A DNA stretch of 64,000 bases from Streptomyces apocyni. GTDB taxonomy: Bacteria; Actinomycetota; Actinomycetes; Streptomycetales; Streptomycetaceae. The translations under genes and the position numbers were made by a program. Below the pieces are notes generated by a model, which worked only from the letters and a program-made list of their open reading frames with translations, did not search any database and had not been told where the DNA came from. The DNA is taken from NCBI RefSeq assembly GCF_009739465.1, contig NZ_WHOM01000072.1, forward strand, positions 283,310 to 347,309. The letters run 5' to 3'. Below, piece after piece: positions 16,832 through 25,234 of the stretch (its first letter is position 1; each line of letters starts with the position of its first letter).

Positions 16832-17249
16832 ATGACGGAGACCAGGCCCAGGAGTAGGCCCCGGAGATCGACGGTACGCGTCGCCGCGATGTTCGGCGCT
16901 GGGACGCTCGTCTGCGCGACGGTTCTGGGCAGCATCGCCTACGCCACCGACGACGAGGACGTCATCCACGCGTGCGTCAGCGACGGCAACGGCCGTACCC
17001 GCATCGTCGAAAGCCCCGACGCGTGCCGACCGAACGAGTCGCCGGTCAGCTGGAACAAGGAGGGCCCCCAGGGACCGGCGGGCCCGCAAGGACCCCAGGG
17101 CGAGCCCGGCCCGGCAGGTCCCGAAGGGCCACAGGGCCCTCCCGGCCCCTCCGGCTTCAGTGGACACGAGATCGTCTCGGACAGCACCGAGGTCGCGGCG
17201 CCAGGCGAGCAGACGCTTCACGGTCCAGGCCATCTGCGTGGACGGCTAG
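16832..17249 (+). CDS. Collagen-like secreted protein, possible frameshift near its end
   Basis: An N-terminal Arg-rich signal segment and hydrophobic stretch (about 13-32), an extracellular head, then 12 or so Gly-X-Y triplets (GPQGPAGPQGPQGEPGPAGP...). After GEQT the reading frame goes on as LHGPGHLRGRLG and stops at 17275 inside the terminator stem. Skipping one base at 17216 instead gives FTVQAICVDG and a TAG at 17247-17249, 21 bases before the hairpin. That tail fits the beta-rich C-terminus expected in the family, so I give the shifted end. Without a shift the product is 147 residues ending at 17275. Confidence 0.6.
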
Positions 17250-17270
17250 GCGCGTTCTCCGTCGAGTGGT

Positions 17271-17295
17271 CGTGACACGGGCCCACCGTGTCACG
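17271..17295 (+). terminator. hairpin terminator after the collagen-like gene
   Basis: A perfect 10-bp stem CGTGACACGG / CCGTGTCACG with loop GCCCA. The unshifted stop of the collagen-like frame lies inside the left arm. Confidence 0.75.
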
Positions 17296-17330
17296 CTCGC
17301 TTTGCGCATCTCGCTCGGGACGATGGACAT

Positions 17331-18611
17331 ATGCGCATTTCGTTCCTGATTCACCATGCCGATGGAATCGGCGGGACCATTCGCACCACCATCAATCTCG
17401 CCAACGCCCTGGCCGAGCGGCATGACGTCGAGATCGTCGCCGTCTTCCGGTTCCGGACCAAACCCCAGCTGCGTGTCAGCCCGCGGGTACGGCTGCGGTT
17501 CCTGGTGGACATGCGGAAGAACAGCGACTCGTACGAGGGCGATCTCCCCCTCGCGAGACGGCCCTCACGGGTCTTCCCGCCCGAGGACGGCCGTTACCCC
17601 CAGTACAGCGAGCTGACCGACGAACGGATCGCCGCCGACCTGGCCCGCCTGGACGCCGAGATCGTGATCGGAACCCGCCCCGGCCTCAACGTCCACATCG
17701 CCCGCCAGGCCCCGCGCCGCCTGGTCCGTATCGGCCAGGAACACCTGACGCTCGACGTCCATCCCACCCCGCTGAACCTCAAGTTGCGCCGGGTGTACCC
17801 ACGGCTCGACGCGATCACCACCGTCACTGAGGCGGACGCCGCGACCTATCGTCGCAAGTTCCGGCTGCCAGGCGTACGCGTCGAGGCGATTCCCAACAGC
17901 GCCCCTGACCCGGGAGTTCGGCCCAGCACGCTGGACGCCAAGTGTGTGGTCGCGGTCGGTCGGCTGGCCCCCGTGAAGCGGTACGCGGACCTGATCCGGG
18001 CCTTCGCGAAAGTCCGGACCGAGCGGCCGGACTGGGAGCTGAAGCTGTACGGCACAGGCCCCCAGAAGAAGATGCTGGCCCAACTCATCGACCAACTGGG
18101 GCTCGGGGACGGTGTGACACTGATGGGCTCGGTCACGCCCGTCGAACCCGAGATGGCCAAGGCTTCCGTGCTGGCCGTCTCCTCGAACACGGAGGCCTTC
18201 GGCATGACCATCGTCGAGGCGATGCGAGTCGGCCTGCCGGTGGTGAGCACCGACTGCCCACTCGGGCCGGGCGAGATCATCGACCACGGCGTGGACGGAC
18301 TGCTCGTTCCGCGGCGCGACCCCGACGCCATGACGGACGCGCTGCTGCAATTGATCCAGGACGACGAACGGCGCAAGCGTATGGGCCGGGCCGCCTTGGA
18401 CAAGGGCCGCCAGTACGATCCGGCGCGGATCGTACCGAGGTACGAGGCGCTGTTCCGGGAGCTTCTGGAGCGCAGGTCGGGCGCCAGAGGACGCCTGCGC
18501 CACCTGGACGGCCTGCCCACCGCGTACGTCGTGCACGCCTACTACCACGCCAAGGACTTGACCAAGGTGGCCGTACGCGCGGCCCAGCGGCGCCTTCGGA
18601 CATCACGGTGA
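17331..18611 (+). CDS. Glycosyltransferase family 4
   Basis: A 426-residue GT-B fold enzyme. The N-terminal half begins MRISFLIHHADGIGGTIRTT, with the glycine-rich acceptor loop. The C-terminal half has AVGRLAPVKRYADLI, LYGTGPQKKML and the nucleotide-sugar motif SNTEAFGMTIVEAMRVGLPV (EX7E). It transfers a sugar from an NDP donor; acceptor unknown. The last 40 residues are basic. No partner genes adjoin it. GACGAT 7-10 bases before ATG 17331 suggests a very short or absent leader. Confidence 0.9.
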   Translation: MRISFLIHHADGIGGTIRTTINLANALAERHDVEIVAVFRFRTKPQLRVSPRVRLRFLVDMRKNSDSYEGDLPLARRPSRVFPPEDGRYPQYSELTDERIAADLARLDAEIVIGTRPGLNVHIARQAPRRLVRIGQEHLTLDVHPTPLNLKLRRVYPRLDAITTVTEADAATYRRKFRLPGVRVEAIPNSAPDPGVRPSTLDAKCVVAVGRLAPVKRYADLIRAFAKVRTERPDWELKLYGTGPQKKMLAQLIDQLGLGDGVTLMGSVTPVEPEMAKASVLAVSSNTEAFGMTIVEAMRVGLPVVSTDCPLGPGEIIDHGVDGLLVPRRDPDAMTDALLQLIQDDERRKRMGRAALDKGRQYDPARIVPRYEALFRELLERRSGARGRLRHLDGLPTAYVVHAYYHAKDLTKVAVRAAQRRLRTSR

Positions 18612-18631
18612 CCGGGAAAACCCGAACGTCC

Positions 18632-19549
18632 CTACGCTTGCGCAATCCGGTCGCGCAGCCAGGAGTCGACGCCGCTGAGCGCCGTCCTGGCCATCGCCGT
18701 GGGGTGGCCCGTAAAGCCGTGGGGTGCGCCGGGGTAGACCCGGACCTCGACGTCGTTGTCGGCCGCTGACAACCGACCTGCCAACGCCAGGTTGTCTTCC
18801 AGCAACACGTCTGCGCTTCCGACGACCAGCAGCGTCGGGGGGAGCCCGCGAAGAACACCGTAGAGGGGAGAGATATCAGGAACGGTGCGGTCTTCCACCT
18901 GGCCGACGTACGCCTGGAGGAAGTATTCGTCCGCGATGCGGCGACCGCCCGGGGTTCGTGCGCTCAAGTCGTACGTGCCGAACTGGAGTGCGGCGCCGGT
19001 GAATCGGCCAACGGCTCCTCGGTCTCTCAGCCGGAGCAGGGTCGCCAGAGCGAGTGTGGCTCCCGCGGAGGTCCCGCCGATAGCAAGCCGGGACGTCCCG
19101 AAGCGGGCATCGGCTTCTTCGACCAGCCAGAGCGCCGCCGCTTCACAGTCGTCGGGTGCCGCCGGCCAGGGGTGCTCAGGGGCCAGCCGGTAGTCGACGC
19201 TGACCACGGCGAGTTGCAGGGCGTCCGCGAGCTCGCGGTTGCGCGTGTCCCCTCCCGCCGCGGAGTCCATGTAGAAGCCGCCGCCGTGTATGTCCAGATA
19301 GACGCCCCGCGGCGGACCGGCGACAGGCGTGAAGACCCTGACAGGGACGCGCGCTTCCGCGGTTTCGATCGTCTCGTCGATGGCAGGCGGATGGGCGGCA
19401 CGAGGAGCAGGCCTCCTCGCGCGTGCCTCCTTGAGCTCCCGCAGTGTGCTGGGGCCCCGGCCTGCCTCCCTCGACTCGTAGAACTCACGCGCCTCATCGA
19501 CCTGCTCCGCGGGCACGTCAGCGAACAGTGCGTCCAGCGCGAATCGCAC
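18632..19549 (-). CDS. Alpha/beta hydrolase, hormone-sensitive lipase family esterase
   Basis: A 305-residue esterase. The oxyanion motif HGGGFY, nucleophile GTSAGA, acid GSADVLLEDN and base PHGF are all present. It hydrolyses short acyl esters in this family. GTG 19549 follows GGAGG by 4 bases. The strong hairpin at 19591 separates it from the tRNA gene upstream. It converges on the glycosyltransferase with 20 bases between stops. Confidence 0.9.
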   Translation of the reverse strand: MRFALDALFADVPAEQVDEAREFYESREAGRGPSTLRELKEARARRPAPRAAHPPAIDETIETAEARVPVRVFTPVAGPPRGVYLDIHGGGFYMDSAAGGDTRNRELADALQLAVVSVDYRLAPEHPWPAAPDDCEAAALWLVEEADARFGTSRLAIGGTSAGATLALATLLRLRDRGAVGRFTGAALQFGTYDLSARTPGGRRIADEYFLQAYVGQVEDRTVPDISPLYGVLRGLPPTLLVVGSADVLLEDNLALAGRLSAADNDVEVRVYPGAPHGFTGHPTAMARTALSGVDSWLRDRIAQA

Positions 19550-19590
19550 ACACCCTCCTCATCACTGGGGTCAGAACTGAGGTCAGAAAC

Positions 19591-19633
19591 GACGAGATCC
19601 CGCCCGATCAAAATGATCGGACGGGATCTCGTC
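19591..19633 (-). terminator. strong hairpin terminator after tRNA-Ala
   Basis: A 20-bp stem with one mismatch (GACGAGATCCCG then CCGATCA, loop AAA) just downstream of the tRNA on its strand, followed by GTTTCT. A further 8-4-8 inverted repeat lies at about 19639-19658. Confidence 0.85.
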
Positions 19634-19667
19634 ACCATTCCTGAGCTAACTCAAGAACAGTCGCTGG

Positions 19668-19741
19668 TGGACCTGTGGGGATTTGAACCCCAGACCCCCT
19701 CGATGCGAACGAGGTGCGCTACCAGACTGCGCCACAGGCCC
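19668..19741 (-). tRNA. tRNA-Ala(CGC)
   Basis: On the minus strand a full cloverleaf is seen: acceptor GGGCCTG / CAGGTCC with discriminator A, D arm GCGC..GCGC, anticodon stem CCTCG / CGAGG with loop TTCGCAT (anticodon CGC) and T arm TGGGG-TTCAAAT-CCCCA. No CCA is encoded within the 74 bases. No duplicated 3' end or integrase is seen nearby, so there is no sign of an integrated element. Confidence 0.95.
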
Positions 19742-19841
19742 TTGCGACGTGTGAAACCTTAGCACTCCGATCGGGGTGCTTGGAAATCCGTTCCCTGGCT
19801 GGTCAGCTCGGTGGCCGGGAGGGGTGGGGTGCGCTGCGGGG

Positions 19842-20990
19842 TCACTCGTTGGCGGCGCGGGGGCGGTCGCCGTCGGCGTACTGGTCGAAGAGGGGGGTGC
19901 GGCCGCGCTCGCGGGAGCGGCGGCCTGCGGCGGCTCGGCGGGCCGGGGCCTGGGCGTCTGGGGTGGCGTCTGGGGTGGGGGTGTCGTCGGCGGGCGGGGG
20001 CGCGTGGGGGGCGCGGTCCGTCGCGGCGGGTTCGGCGGCGCTGGAGCGGGCCGAGCTCCAGGTGTCGGGTGCGCCCAGGTCGACGCTGGTGGTGGCGCGC
20101 GGGGCGACCGGTGCCGTGACGTAGGTCGGCAGTGGCACCGGGACCGGGTCCCAGCTCTCGCCGCGGGCCGTGCCGCGCTCGCGCTCCCGCTGTTGGTCGA
20201 CCCACTCGGCGTGATCGGTCTGCTCGACGAGCGCACGGCGGTCGGCGGCGAGCGCGGAGAGTCCCGGCTCGGGGGCCGGTTCGGGGTGGTCGTCAGGATC
20301 GGCGGCGGGTGTCGCGGGGCGTCGGGTGCCGGTGCGGCGCTCGCGCAGCCGCTGTGCGGCGAACTCGGCACGGCGCCGGTCCATGGTGTACGTGAAGCGG
20401 CGGCGCTCCTGGGAGCGCAGATACACGATGTACGCGCTGAGCAGGGCGGCGGGGGCGGCGGGCGCCCAGAGGAACCCCAGGCCGCCGACGGCCGCGACGA
20501 TCGCGCCGACGCTGAAGGCGAAGAAGAGCGCCACCGTGGTACGGCGGCGGCGTGCGAGTACCTTCGAGCGCCGGGCCCGCGCGGCGGCCTCCTGGCCCGC
20601 AACGCCAGCACCGCCCGACCCGCCAGCGCCGGTCCCTGCGCCCTGGCGTGCGCGCCGGGCCGGGGCCGAGTCCGGGTGCTCGGCGTCCGAGGGTACGGCG
20701 GGCGCGGAGGGCATGGCGGAGGACCGGACGTCGATGGCGCGGGAACCCGTCACGGGCTCGGTGCCAGCGTCCGGGCCGGTCCCGGGCTCATCCTCTTCGG
20801 TGCGCTGCCGCAGGTCCTTCGCGTACCGGCGCTCCATACCCGCCCGGCCGGACAGCAACCGGATGGCCGTGCTGAAGCGTTCCGTCGGACGGGCCTCATT
20901 GAGCTCGTCCTGCCTGCGGAGCCACATCGGCACCAAGTAGGCGGCCCAGGCCCCGACGATGACTGCGTAGATGAGGCCGCTGCTGCTCAC
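19842..20990 (-). CDS. glpR: GlpR, membrane receptor of gephyrin-like Glp
   Basis: A 382-residue protein with one N-terminal helix (SGLIYAVIVGAWAAYLVPMW, about 4-23), a conserved DELNEARPTERFSTAIRLLS segment, a disordered Ala/Pro region, two close helices (about 158-200) and a long disordered C-tail. In Corynebacterium this receptor recruits gephyrin-like Glp to the divisome. The order glpR-rimJ-moaB-moaC-glp-galU here supports that assignment. GTG 20990 is preferred: TACCGT stands 6 bases before it, fitting a leaderless mRNA; GTG 20996 is an alternative. Confidence 0.85.
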   Translation of the reverse strand: MSSSGLIYAVIVGAWAAYLVPMWLRRQDELNEARPTERFSTAIRLLSGRAGMERRYAKDLRQRTEEDEPGTGPDAGTEPVTGSRAIDVRSSAMPSAPAVPSDAEHPDSAPARRARQGAGTGAGGSGGAGVAGQEAAARARRSKVLARRRRTTVALFFAFSVGAIVAAVGGLGFLWAPAAPAALLSAYIVYLRSQERRRFTYTMDRRRAEFAAQRLRERRTGTRRPATPAADPDDHPEPAPEPGLSALAADRRALVEQTDHAEWVDQQRERERGTARGESWDPVPVPLPTYVTAPVAPRATTSVDLGAPDTWSSARSSAAEPAATDRAPHAPPPADDTPTPDATPDAQAPARRAAAGRRSRERGRTPLFDQYADGDRPRAANE

Positions 20991-21119
20991 GCTCACACGG
21001 TAGAGGGGTTTGCGTGAGGCCATCTGCCAATTGCGCCGGTGTGTCGCACGATCTGGCTGATATCTCGAACTTTTTTTGTGACTGGTGCGATCAGCAGCCT
21101 TCAATCCCGGGCATATAGC

Positions 21120-21133
21120 GGGTCAACTGACCC
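21120..21133. promoter_or_regulatory. inverted repeat in an AT-rich gap
   Basis: GGGTCA-AC-TGACCC lies in the 162-base gap between glpR and the RimJ-type gene, which is unusually AT-rich (runs such as TTTTTTT and TTATTTTATTTAT). It may be the terminator of the upstream acetyltransferase or an operator for glpR. No gene is seen in the gap. Confidence 0.4.
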
Positions 21134-21152
21134 TAGTATTCGAACACTTATT

Positions 21153-21758
21153 TTATTTATGAGAGTTCCCGTGTTGTGCCTGGTGCCAGCGGTTCAGCAG
21201 CCCGTCGGTCGCCTCTTCGACGGTGAGCGCGAACACCAGATGGTCCCGCCAGGCCCCGTCAATGTGGAGATAGCGCGGCCGCATCCCCTCCCCGCGGAAT
21301 CCGAGTTTCTCCACCACCCGGCGACTTGGCCCGTTCTCCGGGCGAATGCATACCTCGACCCGGTGCAGCCCGACCGTGCGGAAGCAGTGGTCGACCGCCA
21401 GCGCCACCGCGGCGGGCATCACCCCGCGGCCCGCGACCGACTGGTCGACCCAGTAGCCGATATGGCCCGAGCACATCGAGCCCCAGGTGATCCCGGCGAC
21501 CGTCAGCTGCCCGACGAGGTGCCCCTGGTAGTCGATGACGAAGGGCAGCATCCGCCCCGCGTTGGCCTCCGCGCGCAGATGGCGCACCATCTGGCGGTAC
21601 GTGGGCCGCCGGGCGGGAAGTCCGCCGGGTACGGGCGGCGGAATAGTCGCCTCCCAGGGGCGCAGCCACTCGCGGTTGCGGCGGTTGACCTCACGCCAGG
21701 ACCGCTGGTCGCGCAGCTTTATGGGGCGGAGGACGATATCGCCGTCCGCCAGTTCCAC
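21153..21758 (-). CDS. rimJ: GNAT N-acetyltransferase, RimJ type
   Basis: A 201-residue protein resembling ribosomal-protein-alanine acetyltransferases (VLRPIKLRDQRSWREVN; GHIGYWVDQSVAGRGVMPAA; HRVEVCIRPENGPSRRVVEK). GTG 21758 begins VELADGDIVLRP. It is 17 bases downstream of the moaB-type gene and belongs to the conserved glp locus. Its substrate in this locus is unknown. Confidence 0.88.
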   Translation of the reverse strand: MELADGDIVLRPIKLRDQRSWREVNRRNREWLRPWEATIPPPVPGGLPARRPTYRQMVRHLRAEANAGRMLPFVIDYQGHLVGQLTVAGITWGSMCSGHIGYWVDQSVAGRGVMPAAVALAVDHCFRTVGLHRVEVCIRPENGPSRRVVEKLGFRGEGMRPRYLHIDGAWRDHLVFALTVEEATDGLLNRWHQAQHGNSHK

Positions 21759-21775
21759 GGGCCAGGAGGGGCCGT

Positions 21776-22324
21776 TCAGCTCGGACTCCCGGGTCTGGGG
21801 TGGTCGCCGCCGCGGATCTGTTCGACGGCGTGCGTCAGCACCTTCCCCAGTACGGCGAGCCCGTCACGCACTCCGCCCGTCGACCCCGGCAGGTTCACGA
21901 TCAGCGTGTGCCCGGCGACTCCGGCCAGGCCACGGGAGAGCGCGGCGGTGGGCACCTTGGCGGTGCCGTACGCGCGGATCGCCTCCGGGATGCCGGGGAT
22001 CTCGTAGTCGAGGACGCGGCGGGTGGCCTCGGGGGTGCGGTCGGTGGGCGAGATGCCGGTGCCGCCGGTGGTGAGGATGACGTCGTATCCGGCGGCGGCG
22101 CCCGCGCGCAGGGCCTGCTCGACGGGGTCTCCGTCGGGGACGACCCGCGGCCCGTCGACCTCGAAGCCCATGGCGGCGAGGCCGTCGGCGAGTATCGGGC
22201 CTCCCTTGTCGGCGTACACACCGGCCGCGGCGCGGTTGGACGCGGTGACGACGAGGGCGCGCAGCGGCGACGGGCCGGGCTGCGACGACGTACCCGACTG
22301 TGCCGGGCCGGACCGCGACGTCAT
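21776..22324 (-). CDS. MogA/MoaB family molybdenum cofactor protein
   Basis: A 182-residue adenylyltransferase-type protein that activates molybdopterin before metal insertion. The family motif VILTTGGTGISPTDRTPEAT and the NLPGSTGGVRDGL segment are present. An extra 20-residue Ser/Pro/Gln N-terminus precedes RALVVTASNR. ATG 22324 overlaps the moaC stop (ATGA). Works with MoaC and Glp/MoeA encoded next to it. Confidence 0.92.
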   Translation of the reverse strand: MTSRSGPAQSGTSSQPGPSPLRALVVTASNRAAAGVYADKGGPILADGLAAMGFEVDGPRVVPDGDPVEQALRAGAAAGYDVILTTGGTGISPTDRTPEATRRVLDYEIPGIPEAIRAYGTAKVPTAALSRGLAGVAGHTLIVNLPGSTGGVRDGLAVLGKVLTHAVEQIRGGDHPRPGSPS

Positions 22325-22821
22325 GGCTGCGTGCCTTCCCGCGTGGAGCGCGCCCAGTCGCCGGACTTCCCGCCCGTCTTCTCCTCGACCCGTACGTCCG
22401 TGATGACCGCGCCCTTGTCGACCGCCTTGACCATGTCGACGACGGTGAGGGCGGCCACCGAGACGGCTGTCAGGGCCTCCATCTCCACGCCCGTGCGGTC
22501 GGTGGTCTTCACCGTGGCGACGATCTCGACCGCGTCATCGGCCACCGACAGGTCCAGCTTCACCCCGGACACCGCGAGCGGGTGGCAGAGCGGGATCAGG
22601 TCCGGGGTGCGCTTGGCGCCCATGATGCCCGCGATACGGGCGGTGGCGAGGGCGTCGCCCTTGGGTACCCCTTCGCCGCGCAGCAGCTCGACCACGCGGG
22701 GCGCGACAAGCACCCGGCCGGTGGCCCGCGCGGTGCGCGCGGTCACGTCCTTCTCGGAGACGTCGACCATTCGGGCGGCGCCCGCTTCGTCGATGTGTGT
22801 CAGTCGGTCCTGCGTGGTCAT
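22321..22821 (-). CDS. moaC: Cyclic pyranopterin monophosphate synthase MoaC
   Basis: A 166-residue enzyme of the first molybdenum cofactor step, acting with MoaA. Conserved segments MVDVSEKDVTARTA, GIMGAKRTPDLIPLCHPL and GVEMEALTAVSVAALTVYD-like are intact, with catalytic Lys and Asp in DMVKAVDKGA. ATG 22821 is chosen over an upstream in-frame ATG because the family starts at LTHIDEAG and GGGAG lies 9 bases upstream. Confidence 0.95.
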   Translation of the reverse strand: MTTQDRLTHIDEAGAARMVDVSEKDVTARTARATGRVLVAPRVVELLRGEGVPKGDALATARIAGIMGAKRTPDLIPLCHPLAVSGVKLDLSVADDAVEIVATVKTTDRTGVEMEALTAVSVAALTVVDMVKAVDKGAVITDVRVEEKTGGKSGDWARSTREGTQP

Positions 22822-22902
22822 GCGTGGCGCTCCCGGTGGGGCCTGTGCGGGCCCGTGTACTGGCCCTGTGTGGGCAGACACGGTACCCGCACCGGGAGGT
22901 AC

Positions 22903-24234
22903 TCAGCCGAGCAGTACCACGTCCAGCTCGGTGTCGGGCTCGACCTCGGTGGTGTCCTCCGGGATCACGATCAACGCGTCGGCCTGCGCGAGGGCCGCGA
23001 TGAGGTGGGAGCCCGCGCCGCCCACCGGGGTGACCGTGCCCTCGCCCGGTGCGTACGAGCCCCGCAGGAACTGCCGCTTCCCCGCCGGGGAGCTCAGCGC
23101 CTTCTCGGCCCGCAGCACCGCGCGGACCGTCTCGCGGTGCACATCCGGCAGGCCCATCAGCGCGCGGATCGCGGGGCGCGCGAAGAGCTCGAAGGAGACA
23201 TACGACGAGACAGGGTTCCCGGGCAGGGCGAGCAGCGGGGTGTGGTCGGGGCCGATGGAGCCGAAGCCCTGGGGCTTGCCCGGCTGCATCGCCAGCTTGC
23301 GGAACTCGATGCCGCTGCCCGCCTCGTCCTCGTCGCCCACCTGGGAGAGGGCTTCTTTGACGACGTCGTACGCGCCGACGCTGACGCCGCCCGTGGTGAC
23401 CAGGAGGTCGGCGCGGATCAGCTGGTCCTCGATCGTGGCGCGCAGCGTCTCGGCGTCGTCGGCGACGGCTCCGACGCGGTAGGCAAGGGCGCCCGCGTCG
23501 CGGGCCGCGGCGGTGAGCGCGAAGCTGTTGGAGTCGTAGATCCGGCCTTCGGTCAACTCCTCACCGGGCTGAGCCAGTTCGCTGCCGGTGGAGAGCACGA
23601 CCACGCGGGGGCGGGGGCGCACCCGCACCCTGGCGCGGCCGATCGCGGCGAGCAGGGCGATCTGCGGGGGGCCGAGCACGGTCCCGGCGGCCAGGGCGCG
23701 CTCACCGGCTTGTACGTCGCTGCCACGCGCGCGTACATGCGCACGGGCCGCGGCGGGGCGGTACACGCTGACCTCACCGGAGGCGCCTTCGGGAGCGGCA
23801 CTGTGCGGGGTCATCGTGCCGACGGGGCCCTCGCCGAGGCCTCCGTCGGTCCACTCCACGGGGACGACGGCCTCGGCGCCCGGCGGCAGCGGCGCACCGG
23901 TCATGATGCGGGCGGCCTGCCCCGGGCCGACGGTGAGGCCACCGGCGCTGCCCGCCGCGACGTCGCCAATGACCTCCAGGGCGGCGGGGAACTCCTCGCT
24001 GGCGCCCGCGACATCAGCCGTACGGACCGCGTACCCGTCCATGGAGCTGTTGTCGAAGGGCGGCAGCGAGACGGGCACCGTGATGTCGTCGACGAGAACG
24101 CAGCCCTGGGCGTCCAGCAGCTGGAGCTCGATGGGTTCGAGCGGGCGGACCGCTGCCAGGATGTCCTCAAGGTGCTCGGTCACCGACCAGATGTGGGTCT
24201 GGCCGGAGATCTGTTCCGTCGCGCTGGTGCTCAA
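22903..24234 (-). CDS. glp: Gephyrin-like molybdotransferase Glp (MoeA family)
   Basis: A 443-residue MoeA/gephyrin E-domain protein. PFDNSSMDGYAV, ARIMTGAPLPPGAEAVVPVE, STGSELAQPGEEL, TTGGVSVGAYD and LPGNPVSSYVSFELFARP are all present, so the fold and active site look intact. In Corynebacterium the protein in this locus acts in cell division through GlpR; in Mo metabolism MoeA inserts molybdate. Either or both roles are possible here. The start is TTG 24234, which overlaps the galU stop (TTGA). Confidence 0.9.
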   Translation of the reverse strand: MSTSATEQISGQTHIWSVTEHLEDILAAVRPLEPIELQLLDAQGCVLVDDITVPVSLPPFDNSSMDGYAVRTADVAGASEEFPAALEVIGDVAAGSAGGLTVGPGQAARIMTGAPLPPGAEAVVPVEWTDGGLGEGPVGTMTPHSAAPEGASGEVSVYRPAAARAHVRARGSDVQAGERALAAGTVLGPPQIALLAAIGRARVRVRPRPRVVVLSTGSELAQPGEELTEGRIYDSNSFALTAAARDAGALAYRVGAVADDAETLRATIEDQLIRADLLVTTGGVSVGAYDVVKEALSQVGDEDEAGSGIEFRKLAMQPGKPQGFGSIGPDHTPLLALPGNPVSSYVSFELFARPAIRALMGLPDVHRETVRAVLRAEKALSSPAGKRQFLRGSYAPGEGTVTPVGGAGSHLIAALAQADALIVIPEDTTEVEPDTELDVVLLG

Positions 24235-25142
24235 GATCCCTGCATCTCCTCGGTGACGTAATCACGCAGCCAGGTCCGGAAGTCCGGGCCCAGGTCTTCA
24301 CGTTCGCACGCGAGTCTGACAATGGCACGCAGGTAGTCGCCACGGTCGCCGGTGTCATAGCGGCGGCCCTTGAAGACCACGCCGTGCACCGGGCCACCAA
24401 GCTCCTCGTCGGCGGCGAGCTCCTGGAGTGCGTCGGTGAGCTGGATCTCGCCGCCGCGGCCCGGCTCGGTCTTGCGGAGTATCCCGAAGACGGCCGGGTC
24501 CAGGACGTAGCGGCCGATGATCGCGAGGTTGCTCGGCGCGTCGGCCGGGTCGGGCTTCTCGACCAGGCTGGTGATCTGGACGACGTCGCCTTCGCCGGTC
24601 GGCTTGACGGCCGCGCAGCCGTAGAGGTGGATCTGCGCGGGGTCGACCTCCATCAGCGCGATGACGCTGCCGCCGTGCTGCTGCTGGACCTCGACCATGC
24701 GCTGCAGCAGCGGGTCACGCGGGTCGATCAGGTCGTCGCCGAGCAGCACCGCGAAGGGCTCGTGACCGACGTGCGGGGCGGCGCACAGGACGGCGTGACC
24801 CAGGCCCCTGGGGTCGCCCTGGCGGACGTAGTGCATCGTGGCAAGGTCGCTGGACTCCTGGACCTTGGCGAGTCGGGACTGGTCGCCCTTCTTGGTGAGG
24901 GCCGACTCCAGTTCGTAGTTGCGGTCGAAGTGGTCTTCCAGCGGGCGCTTGTTGCGCCCGGTGACCATGAGGACATCGTCCAGACCGGCGGAGACGGCCT
25001 CTTCGACCACATACTGGATCGCCGGCTTGTCGACTACGGGCAGCATTTCCTTCGGTGTGGCCTTGGTGGCCGGAAGGAAGCGGGTACCGAGGCCTGCTGC
25101 CGGGATGACAGCTTTGGTGATCTTGGGGTGCGTCTCAGTCAT
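24231..25142 (-). CDS. galU: UTP-glucose-1-phosphate uridylyltransferase GalU
   Basis: A 303-residue nucleotidyltransferase making UDP-glucose for envelope and exopolysaccharide. GLGTRFLPATKATPKEMLPV is the nucleotide-binding motif, followed by VDKPAIQYVVEEA, LGDDLID, and VEKPDP. It is the first gene of a unit galU-glp-moaC-moaB-rimJ, with the folate cyclo-ligase divergent. Length as expected. Confidence 0.95.
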   Translation of the reverse strand: MTETHPKITKAVIPAAGLGTRFLPATKATPKEMLPVVDKPAIQYVVEEAVSAGLDDVLMVTGRNKRPLEDHFDRNYELESALTKKGDQSRLAKVQESSDLATMHYVRQGDPRGLGHAVLCAAPHVGHEPFAVLLGDDLIDPRDPLLQRMVEVQQQHGGSVIALMEVDPAQIHLYGCAAVKPTGEGDVVQITSLVEKPDPADAPSNLAIIGRYVLDPAVFGILRKTEPGRGGEIQLTDALQELAADEELGGPVHGVVFKGRRYDTGDRGDYLRAIVRLACEREDLGPDFRTWLRDYVTEEMQGS

Positions 25143-25234
25143 GCTCCGAAGCGTAACCGGTACGTATGTACGGAAGGCGCCCCTCCCGTTATTTCGTTCC
25201 CTGACGGGTACAAAGAGAGGTTTGTGAAACAGTT

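Noticed and set aside
16939..17187. Collagen-like protein on the minus strand
   Set aside because: GGN/CCN repeats read as Gly-Pro in both directions; only the plus strand has a signal segment and a head domain.
19591..19741. tRNA-associated integrated element
   Set aside because: No integrase, no direct repeat of the tRNA 3' end and no change of gene content; the structure next to the tRNA is a terminator.
22300..24261. A 653-codon open frame on the plus strand across moaC and glp
   Set aside because: Antisense shadow of moaC and glp, both with intact motifs on the minus strand.
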